This document shows, in pieces, positions 6,090 to 11,239 of a stretch of 11,239 bases of DNA; position 1 is the first letter of the stretch; each line of letters opens with the position of its first letter. Made by a program: the position numbers and the translations under genes. Origin of the DNA: Desulfobacteraceae bacterium (GTDB lineage Bacteria > Desulfobacterota > Desulfobacteria > Desulfobacterales > SG8-13); the NCBI GenBank assembly GCA_029287875.1, contig JARFQH010000258.1:1-11239 (forward strand). Reading direction: 5' to 3'. The notes below the pieces were generated by a model, which saw only the letters and a list, made by a program, of their open reading frames with translations, made no database searches and had not been told where the DNA came from.

Positions 6090-7030
6090 GAAGTGAAACA
6101 CACTCTTGCGGGAAAAGGCCGCTTCAAAGGCCTCTCGTCCCCCCGCGGCTGCGGCCGGGTGACACCATCGGGATTGCGGCTCCTGCCAGTCCTTTCGATA
6201 GCGAGCAGTTCAACCTGGGGGTCGGTTTGCTCGAAACCGCCGGATTCAAGGTCCTGGTGCCCCAAAATCTCTTTCTTAAAAACGGCTATCTGGCCGGGAC
6301 CGACTCGCAGCGGGCGGAGCTGTTTATGAACCTGGTCACGGATCCGGTCGTAAAAGCCATCTTATGCGCCAGAGGCGGATACGGCTCGATGCGAATCCTG
6401 CCGCTGATCGATTATGGCTGTATCCGCGAAAAGCCTAAAGTCGTCGTCGGCTACAGCGACGTGACCGCCCTTTTGACGGCGCTCTACAGCCGCTGTGGAT
6501 TGGTCACTTTTCACGGACCGGTTGTCGCCGGTTTGCCGGGCTTGGATGAGCAGTCGCTGGCCGCCCTGATGTCGGCTATCGCCGGCCCCGCAACGGTCGA
6601 CATCAGCGCCCCGCAGGGCGAGACAGTTTGCCCGGGATCCGGCACGGGGCCTGTTTTGGCGGGAAATCTAACGACCCTCTGCCATTTGATCGGAACGCCT
6701 TACATGCCCCCCACTCAGGGCCATCTGCTGCTGCTCGAAGATCGCGGCGAAGCCCCGTACCGGGTGGACCGGATGCTCAGCCAGCTGCGTCTGGCCGGAT
6801 GCCTTGAGACGATTGCCGGCCTGGCATTCGGATCCTTCGACGATTGCGGCCAGCCTTATGAACTATCGAGAATCTTTGCAGATCATTTCAGCGACAGGCG
6901 ATTTCCGGTTTTGACCGGATTGGACGTCGGCCACGGCAAACGCAACCTGACGATTCCGATCGGCATCAAGGCCACACTCGATGCCGATCGACGCCGCTTG
7001 ACATACCACCACCCGGCCACCACGGAATGA
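6083..7030 (+). CDS. ldcA: Muramoyltetrapeptide LD-carboxypeptidase (peptidase S66)
   Basis: A 315-residue serine peptidase of the S66 family, expected to remove the terminal D-alanine from muropeptide tetrapeptides in the cytoplasm during peptidoglycan recycling. The catalytic triad is visible: Ser125 in VVGYSDVTALL, Glu219 in HLLLLEDRGEAPYRVDRML, and His284 in LDVGHGKRNLTIPIG. Other hallmarks are RPGDTIGIAAPASP (24-37) and CARGGYGSMRILPLID (95-110). No signal peptide is seen. The ATG at 6083 is the only start codon available before the conserved RPGDTIG block. It adds about 20 residues compared with typical family members and lacks a clear Shine-Dalgarno sequence. The gene is divergent from tRNA-Pro with only 40 bp between them, so its own promoter must overlap tRNA sequence. 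Membrane-pump immunity proteins of the MccF subgroup share this fold. The neighbouring cell-wall genes favour LdcA. Confidence 0.92.
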   Translation: MSRSETHSCGKRPLQRPLVPPRLRPGDTIGIAAPASPFDSEQFNLGVGLLETAGFKVLVPQNLFLKNGYLAGTDSQRAELFMNLVTDPVVKAILCARGGYGSMRILPLIDYGCIREKPKVVVGYSDVTALLTALYSRCGLVTFHGPVVAGLPGLDEQSLAALMSAIAGPATVDISAPQGETVCPGSGTGPVLAGNLTTLCHLIGTPYMPPTQGHLLLLEDRGEAPYRVDRMLSQLRLAGCLETIAGLAFGSFDDCGQPYELSRIFADHFSDRRFPVLTGLDVGHGKRNLTIPIGIKATLDADRRRLTYHHPATTE

Positions 7031-7035
7031 TGGTT

Positions 7036-7089
7036 AGCCGCCGGGCAGCGGCTCTCGGTGAATCTTTAGGGTTCTTGTTTTCACTGAGA
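7036..7089 (+). other. Two inverted repeats between the LD-carboxypeptidase and serine hydrolase genes
   Basis: AGCCGC/GCGGCT (7036-7041 and 7048-7053, 6-base loop) is followed by TCTCGGTGAA/TTCACTGAGA (7053-7062 and 7080-7089, 17-base loop, one G-U pair). Neither stem is followed by a proper T tract. They may slow transcription or protect mRNA ends within a two-gene transcript. No function can be assigned from sequence alone. Confidence 0.3.
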
Positions 7090-7148
7090 ATGGCGACTGT
7101 CGGAAGCGCCGGTTGGCATTTCTTTGCATCGTGCGGCATTTTCCTTCA

Positions 7149-8252
7149 ATGAAATTTGACCGTTTACATAACCTGATGCAACAGGCCGCAGCGGAGGGAG
7201 TCTTTCCCGGCGGCGTACTGCTTGTCTCCCGGCAGGGGGTGATTGAAGATCTTTTTGTCTGTGGGGTCGGCAATCGTTTCACTCAAAGACCCGTGACCGC
7301 TGAAACGGTCTTCGATCTCGCCTCGCTGACCAAACCCTTGGCGACGACACTGGCGGTAATGCTGCTGGTCGCAGACGGCCGGCTGGCACTTGGACAACCT
7401 CTGGCGTCTCTGCTGGATGTTTTCAAAGGGACCGATAAAGCGGCCATAACCGTTCGGCAGCTTCTCAACCATACCGCGGGCCTGCCGGATTACCGGCCGT
7501 ATTACACCGAGCTGGTTCGGGTTCCACACGAGATGCGGCGGCACGCCCTGCTGAGGGAGATCGCCCGGACGCCGTTGGCTCATGGCATCGGTCAAACGGA
7601 ACTTTACAGCGATCTGGGCTTCATGGTTCTCGGCGAGGCGGTGGAAACGATTTCCGGCAAACGGCTCGACCGATTGGTCGGCGAGGCGGTCTATGCGCCG
7701 CTGGGCCTGAACGCCGGTGGGCCACCGCTTTGTTTTATCGATCATGCAGCACCGACCATATTCTCGGATGTGGCCGCCACAGAGCTCTGTCCCTGGCGGC
7801 AGTGTCTTCTGGAAGGTGTCGTGCATGACGAGAATGCCTTCGCTCTGGGCGGCATTGCCGGCCACGCCGGGCTTTTCGGCAGCGCCCGGGCGGTCCACAT
7901 CCTGATTGCGGCCTTTTGGAAAGCATTCTGCGGAGATTCGCCGGAAGGGATTTTGCCGGTCGAAGTGGTGCAATCTTTTTTACGGCGCGGCAACAAAGGT
8001 GAGCGGCCCTTAGGATTCGACACACCGTCGAAAACCGGATCGAGCAGCGGCCGGTACTTCAGCTCCGCCACCGTCGGTCACCTCGGATTTACCGGAACCT
8101 CTTTCTGGTTGGACCTGCAGCAAGCGATCGGTGTGGTTTTGTTGACCAACCGGGTGCATCCCCACCGCACCAATGAGCGCATCAAAACCTTCAGACCCAA
8201 ACTGCATGACGCCGTGATGAATATCCTAAGGACGCATACGGAAACCGGATGA
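7149..8252 (+). CDS. Class-C beta-lactamase-fold serine hydrolase (possible AmiE-like muramyl amidase or penicillin-binding esterase)
   Basis: A 367-residue S12/beta-lactamase superfamily enzyme. Catalytic motif 1 is SLTK (Ser59, Lys62). Motif 2 is Tyr153-Ser-Asp (LYSDLGF), the YxN-like element. The third motif region is HLGFTG (311-316), in place of KTG. Also visible are FPGGVLLVSRQG (19-30), NHTAGLPD (107-114) and HDENAFALGGIAGHAGLFGSA (226-246). The last resembles the block I remember from the Bacillus AmiE-type N-acetylmuramyl-L-alanine amidases and related serine hydrolases. No signal peptide is seen, so it should act in the cytoplasm, alongside the LD-carboxypeptidase encoded 118 bp upstream. 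The exact substrate is uncertain and could be an ester. I chose the ATG at 7149 to fit the family start. Upstream in-frame starts are TTG 7113 and GTG 7131, and none has a strong ribosome binding site. A strong terminator follows at 8312. Confidence 0.88.
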   Translation: MKFDRLHNLMQQAAAEGVFPGGVLLVSRQGVIEDLFVCGVGNRFTQRPVTAETVFDLASLTKPLATTLAVMLLVADGRLALGQPLASLLDVFKGTDKAAITVRQLLNHTAGLPDYRPYYTELVRVPHEMRRHALLREIARTPLAHGIGQTELYSDLGFMVLGEAVETISGKRLDRLVGEAVYAPLGLNAGGPPLCFIDHAAPTIFSDVAATELCPWRQCLLEGVVHDENAFALGGIAGHAGLFGSARAVHILIAAFWKAFCGDSPEGILPVEVVQSFLRRGNKGERPLGFDTPSKTGSSSGRYFSSATVGHLGFTGTSFWLDLQQAIGVVLLTNRVHPHRTNERIKTFRPKLHDAVMNILRTHTETG

Positions 8253-8311
8253 TCGGTCGTGGTGTTGCCGTCAACCGCGATCGATTACAAAAGGTGCTCG
8301 CTATCTTTGCA

Positions 8312-8352
8312 CTGCCATTCAAACGTACTGCATTTGGATGGCAGTCTTTTTT
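8312..8352 (+). terminator. Strong intrinsic terminator after the LD-carboxypeptidase and hydrolase genes
   Basis: CTGCCATTCAAA (8312-8323) pairs with TTTGGATGGCAG (8333-8344). This gives a 12-bp stem with one G-U pair and a 9-base loop, followed at once by TCTTTTTT (8345-8352). It lies 60 bp after the hydrolase stop and separates that unit from the mre operon. Confidence 0.9.
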
Positions 8353-8404
8353 GGTGAAAATTCGGGGGAAAAGAGGGCTCATTTGGGGCCGGGTTTTTGC
8401 GAAC

Positions 8405-8469
8405 CTGACATTTTTTCTTGTAAAAACAGTATAATTTTGGTAGCGAAGCATGGAAAATTTTTGTATAAT
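8405..8469 (+). promoter_or_regulatory. Promoter region of the mre operon with two perfect TATAAT boxes
   Basis: TATAAT occurs at 8430-8435 and again at 8464-8469. The first has CTGACA (8405-8410, 19-base spacer) or TGACAT (8406-8411, 18-base spacer) upstream as a possible -35. The second has no good -35 (TAGCGA at 17 bases). The region between the terminator and mreB is AT-rich. The second box would place a start about 40-45 bases before the mreB ATG. Confidence 0.55.
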
Positions 8470-8485
8470 AACGTCAAAAATAAAC

Positions 8486-8513
8486 GCACCCAAGCCGCGG
8501 GTGCCCATTGAGG
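8486..8513 (+). promoter_or_regulatory. mreB leader hairpin and ribosome binding site
   Basis: GCACCC (8486-8491) and GGGTGC (8499-8504) form a perfect 6-bp stem with a 7-base loop, six bases before GAGG (8510-8513). GAGG is the likely Shine-Dalgarno sequence, four bases before the mreB ATG at 8518. The hairpin would lie in the mRNA leader from either promoter. It is too short for a riboswitch. Confidence 0.4.
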
Positions 8514-8517
8514 TCGT

Positions 8518-9561
8518 ATGAATCTCTTTCTTGACAGCATCTTAGGTATTTTCTCGAACGATCTGGCCATTGATTTGGGCACCGCCAACACACTGGTGTA
8601 CGTCAAAGGGAAGGGTATCGTTTTAGACGAACCGTCGGTCGTGGCCGTCAGTATGGACGGTCGCTCAAAAAACCGGGTCTTGGCCGTCGGAGGTGAGGCC
8701 AAGCACATGCTGGGGCGGACCCCCGGAAGCATCGTGGCTATCCGACCGCTGCGAGACGGCGTCATCGCCGATTTCGAAGTGACCGAAGCCATGCTGCGGC
8801 ACTTCATTCAAAAGGTTCACAACCGCAGGTCCTTTGTACGCCCGCGCATCATCATCGCCGTGCCGTCCGGTATCACTCAGGTTGAGAAGAGGGCGGTCAG
8901 GGAATCGGCCGAATCGGCCGGTGCCCGGGAGGTGTTCCTCATCGAAGAGCCGATGGCTGCCGCCATCGGGGCGAACCTGCCGATCACCGAACCGACCTGC
9001 AACATGGTGGTCGATATCGGCGGTGGCACGACTGAAGTGGCCGTCATCTCGCTGGCCGGTATCGTGTACAGCCGCTCGATGCGTGTGGCGGGCGACAAAA
9101 TGGACGAGGCGATCATTCAATACATCAAGCGCAAGTACAACCTTCTGATCGGCGAGCGTACCGCTGAGATCATCAAGACCACCATCGGCAATGCCTATCC
9201 CAACCCCCAGGATCTCGAAACCATAGAGGTCAAAGGCCGCGACCTGGCTTCCGGTATCCCCAAAATCCTCTCGATCGACTCGGAGGAGATTCGCGTGGCT
9301 ATTTCAGAGCAGATCGATGCGATCGTTGAAACGGTCAAAATCGCGCTGGAACAAACCCCTCCGGAACTGTCCGCCGATATCGTCGATCGCGGCATCGTCT
9401 TGACCGGCGGCGGCGCATTGCTTAAAAACCTCGATAAACTGCTCAGAGAGGAAACCAGCCTTCCGATCACGGTTACCGAAAATCCATTGTCTACGGTCGC
9501 GCTCGGCGCCGGAAGAGCACTCGACAGCCTCGAAATACTTAAACGTGTCTTGATAAACTAG
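8518..9561 (+). CDS. mreB: Rod shape-determining actin homologue MreB
   Basis: A 347-residue bacterial actin that polymerises with ATP on the inner face of the cytoplasmic membrane and guides lateral wall synthesis by the elongasome. Actin-fold motifs are complete: phosphate-1 IDLGTANT (18-25), the catalytic-region LIEEPMAAAIG (141-151), phosphate-2 VVDIGGGTTEVAV (164-176) and the adenosine motif LTGGGALLKNLD (295-306). The short N-terminal stretch MNLFLDSILGIF fits a membrane-touching segment. Length and motifs are standard. It is the first gene of mreB-mreC-mreD-mrdA, with its own promoter region and leader. The stop is 4 bp before mreC. Confidence 0.98.
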   Translation: MNLFLDSILGIFSNDLAIDLGTANTLVYVKGKGIVLDEPSVVAVSMDGRSKNRVLAVGGEAKHMLGRTPGSIVAIRPLRDGVIADFEVTEAMLRHFIQKVHNRRSFVRPRIIIAVPSGITQVEKRAVRESAESAGAREVFLIEEPMAAAIGANLPITEPTCNMVVDIGGGTTEVAVISLAGIVYSRSMRVAGDKMDEAIIQYIKRKYNLLIGERTAEIIKTTIGNAYPNPQDLETIEVKGRDLASGIPKILSIDSEEIRVAISEQIDAIVETVKIALEQTPPELSADIVDRGIVLTGGGALLKNLDKLLREETSLPITVTENPLSTVALGAGRALDSLEILKRVLIN

Positions 9562-9565
9562 GTTC

Positions 9566-10399
9566 ATGTTTTCAAAAAGAATGTTGGTGATCGTTGGCGT
9601 CTTTTTCCTGGTCTTCGCCAACATCGTGGTCCTGTTTATATCCAGTAACCGAGTTCCTTCCTATGGTATCGGGCGCGTCGCGCTCTATTTGGTCGCTCCG
9701 ATTCAGGACGTCGTTTCAAACACCATTAAGGTGGCCCGCAACACCTGGCAGGCCTACTTTATGCTCGTTTCAACGGCTCAACAAAACGCCCGACTGAAAA
9801 AGGAGCTGCAGCAGGCGAATGCCCGCAACAGCCAGTGGCACGAAACGGAGCTTTCCAACATTCGGCTCCGCCGGCTGCTCGATTTCAAGTTATCACTGGA
9901 GAGCCCGTCCGTGGCGGCCGAGGTTATCGGCATGGACCCGTCGCCCTGGTACCGGGCTGTCATCATCAACAAAGGCAGCAACGACGGCGTTCGCAAGGGG
10001 CTTCCGGTTGGGATTCCCGAAGGAATCGCCGGTCAGGTGATCAACGTTTCGGCGGCTTATGCCAAGGTGATGTTGATCACCGACCGCAACAGCGCTGTGG
10101 ATGCCATGGTCCAGCGCACCCGAGCCCGCGGCATCATCAAGGGTGAATCCACAAGCAGCTGCGTATTTCAATACGCCTTGCGCAAGGATGAGGTCAACAT
10201 CGGCGACAAGATTGTCGCGTCGGGACTCGACGGGGTTTTCCCGAGGGGAATGCCCATCGGTGAGGTCTCGGGAGTGGTCAAACGGGCTGCGGGCATCTTT
10301 CAGGAAGTCAGCGTGACCCCATATGTCGATTTCGAGAAAATCGAGGAAATGCTGGTATTTCTCACTCCGTTGCAGGACCAGCTTGTGAACCCGCAATGA
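9566..10399 (+). CDS. mreC: Rod shape-determining protein MreC
   Basis: A 277-residue bitopic membrane protein that links cytoplasmic MreB to the periplasmic synthases of the elongasome, binding and activating PBP2. There is a short cytoplasmic N-terminus, one membrane helix at about 6-26, then a coiled coil (about 70-105, including QQNARLKKELQQANARNS). The two-lobed periplasmic beta domain follows, with the family blocks MDPSPWYRAVIINKGSNDGV (123-142), GIAGQV (153-158), ITDRNSAVDAMVQ (171-183) and GLDGVFPRGMPIGEV (220-234). The start at 9566 lies 4 bp after mreB, with a modest AGG-type binding site supplied by the end of mreB. The stop overlaps the mreD start as ATGA (10396-10399), a sign of coupled translation. 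Confidence 0.96.
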   Translation: MFSKRMLVIVGVFFLVFANIVVLFISSNRVPSYGIGRVALYLVAPIQDVVSNTIKVARNTWQAYFMLVSTAQQNARLKKELQQANARNSQWHETELSNIRLRRLLDFKLSLESPSVAAEVIGMDPSPWYRAVIINKGSNDGVRKGLPVGIPEGIAGQVINVSAAYAKVMLITDRNSAVDAMVQRTRARGIIKGESTSSCVFQYALRKDEVNIGDKIVASGLDGVFPRGMPIGEVSGVVKRAAGIFQEVSVTPYVDFEKIEEMLVFLTPLQDQLVNPQ

Positions 10400-10938
10400 C
10401 CTATGTTTTTTACATCATTATCAGCCTGTTCCTAATCGTGCTTCAGACCGTTATCCTGCCTGATCTGCCGGTCCTAAACAGCGTCTTCGACTTGACGGCG
10501 ATGTTCGTGATCTATCTCGGCTTGATGCGCAGTGCACGGGAAGGTCTACCGGTTGTCCTGATGCTCGGGGTGATCATGGACAATCTTTCCGGTGCTCCGT
10601 TCATGGTCTTCATTACCACTTATTTCTGGTTGTACGTCGGCGTGCGCTGGCTCTCACGGATCCTGCAGGTCGGGATGCGCTTCCGACTGGCGTTCATCAT
10701 CTTAGCCGGCATCCTGCTGGAAAACGTGATATTCATATTGGCTTTCGGAGGGGTCGACGCTCTCAGACAGATGCCGTCGACCACAGCGGGTAAGATTTTT
10801 CCGCGCTTGCTCTGGGCCGTTATTTTCGGGCCGATTCTGATCCTGATACTCGAGCACGTTCACCGGATATGGGATCGTTGGGTACGAACTATTCTGATTC
10901 GCAGATCAGATTCAGTCGGCGGCAGGGCGGTCAGGTGA
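10396..10938 (+). CDS. mreD: Rod shape-determining membrane protein MreD
   Basis: A 180-residue polytopic inner-membrane protein of the elongasome. About five to six hydrophobic helices are visible (near 4-22, 31-48, 53-68, 71-90, 98-118 and 134-152), ending in an Arg-rich cytoplasmic tail. The DLTAMFVIYLGLMRS segment (32-46) and the following GLP..LMLGVIMDNLSG (50-66, with Asp62) match the MreD pattern around the second and third helices. Primary sequence is poorly conserved in this family, so the call also leans on position. It overlaps mreC by 4 bp (ATGA) and is followed after 112 bp by mrdA. Confidence 0.93.
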   Translation: MTYVFYIIISLFLIVLQTVILPDLPVLNSVFDLTAMFVIYLGLMRSAREGLPVVLMLGVIMDNLSGAPFMVFITTYFWLYVGVRWLSRILQVGMRFRLAFIILAGILLENVIFILAFGGVDALRQMPSTTAGKIFPRLLWAVIFGPILILILEHVHRIWDRWVRTILIRRSDSVGGRAVR

Positions 10939-10974
10939 CCGGGATGCGGTCCCGCAGCCTGAGGCAAGCACCTG
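10932..10974 (+). other. Nested inverted repeats at the end of mreD
   Basis: CAGGTG (10932-10937) and CACCTG (10969-10974) are exact reverse complements. They enclose an inner stem CGGGA/TCCCG (10940-10944 and 10950-10954). The structure begins on the mreD stop codon. No T run follows, so it is not a typical terminator. It could be a processing or stability element between mreD and mrdA, or chance in GC-rich sequence. Confidence 0.3.
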
Positions 10975-11050
10975 AAAGACGCCGACCGATGACGCGTTCC
11001 GAAAGACTTTTTGCCACCGTTTCCGGATTTTTGTTCAGGGAATCCATGCT

Positions 11051-11239
11051 TTGGAAAAGTATCTAAAAACCGCCGATACCGATTGGTACAAGCAACGTAT
11101 CATCGGCGTCATCCTGGTAATGGTCACCTGTATGACCGTTCTTTTCGTGCGTCTTTTTTTTCTACAGGTGATAAAGGGCCAAGAATACCGGCGTCTTTCG
11201 GAAAACAACAGCATCCGTTTGCAGCGCATCGAGCCTTTC
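11051..11239 (+). CDS. mrdA: Penicillin-binding protein 2 (peptidoglycan transpeptidase), N-terminal part, cut by the window edge
   Basis: Sixty-three codons of the elongasome transpeptidase that cross-links lateral-wall peptidoglycan in the periplasm. The N-terminus (EKYLKTADTDWYKQR) is a short basic cytoplasmic tail. A membrane helix at about 17-40 (IIGVILVMVTCMTVLFVRLFFLQV) follows, then GQEYRRLSENNSIRLQRIEPF, the usual class B PBP2 entry to the pedestal domain. The catalytic domain lies beyond the window. The start appears to be TTG at 11051, with AGGGA nine bases upstream. The frame has a stop at about 10972 and no ATG before the conserved residues. An ATG at 11046 is in another frame and stops after six codons. 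Its place after mreD is the usual mre-mrdA order, and rodA would be expected next. Confidence 0.9.
   Translation, partial: MEKYLKTADTDWYKQRIIGVILVMVTCMTVLFVRLFFLQVIKGQEYRRLSENNSIRLQRIEPF

Noticed and set aside
7164..7973. Minus-strand open frame (269 codons) opposite the serine hydrolase
   Set aside because: It is antisense to a gene with clear SxxK, YSD and HLGFTG motifs. It has no domain pattern and no ribosome binding site, so it is a shadow frame.
10869..11066. 65-codon plus-strand frame spanning the mreD end and the mrdA start
   Set aside because: It is Arg/Ser-rich, overlaps mreD and the mrdA start in a different frame, and has no family resemblance. The mrdA frame explains the right part.

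Overview
The window looks like chromosomal DNA of a Desulfobacterota (deltaproteobacterial) bacterium, probably Desulfobacterales-like. This is an inference from the moderately GC-rich coding style, the degenerate GGTT-type heptamer repeats, the mre gene order and the mix of metabolic and signalling genes. No rRNA or other marker is present to fix the taxon.

Region 1 (1-2108). The left edge holds the last 54 codons of an unrecognised plus-strand gene. It converges on, and overlaps by 14 bp, a minus-strand two-gene operon. In transcription order that operon is a GT4-family glycosyltransferase followed by a class I SAM-dependent methyltransferase, which overlap by 20 bp. This is a surface-polysaccharide or glycolipid type of pair.

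Region 2 (2109-2557). This is the largest gene-free stretch. It holds two heptamer repeat arrays facing each other (2157-2205 and 2294-2358), a small perfect hairpin between them, and a possible 14-codon upstream ORF with a very good ribosome binding site.

Region 3 (2558-5262). A HMG-CoA lyase family enzyme is followed by a REC-GAF-HD-GYP response regulator, which is a predicted c-di-GMP phosphodiesterase.

Region 4 (5263-6089). This looks like a decayed integration site. The C-terminal catalytic half of a tyrosine recombinase ends 6 bp from the 3' end of a minus-strand tRNA-Pro(GGG) gene. The tRNA has a recognisable promoter, which lies across the start of the next gene. Its probable terminator lies inside the recombinase remnant.

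Region 5 (6083-8352). Two peptidoglycan-linked genes follow: an S66 LD-carboxypeptidase and a class-C beta-lactamase-fold serine hydrolase resembling the AmiE-type muramyl amidase group. They end at a strong intrinsic terminator.

Region 6 (8405-11239). The rod-shape operon mreB-mreC-mreD-mrdA (PBP2) starts from TATAAT boxes at 8430 and 8464. The window ends 63 codons into mrdA. Regions 5 and 6 together form a cell-wall neighbourhood: muropeptide trimming or recycling next to the elongasome.

I see no convincing undescribed multi-gene system. The best leads are the opposed heptamer arrays, the Glu-to-Gln change at a conserved active-site position of the HMG-CoA lyase homologue, and the tRNA/recombinase junction with its embedded terminator.
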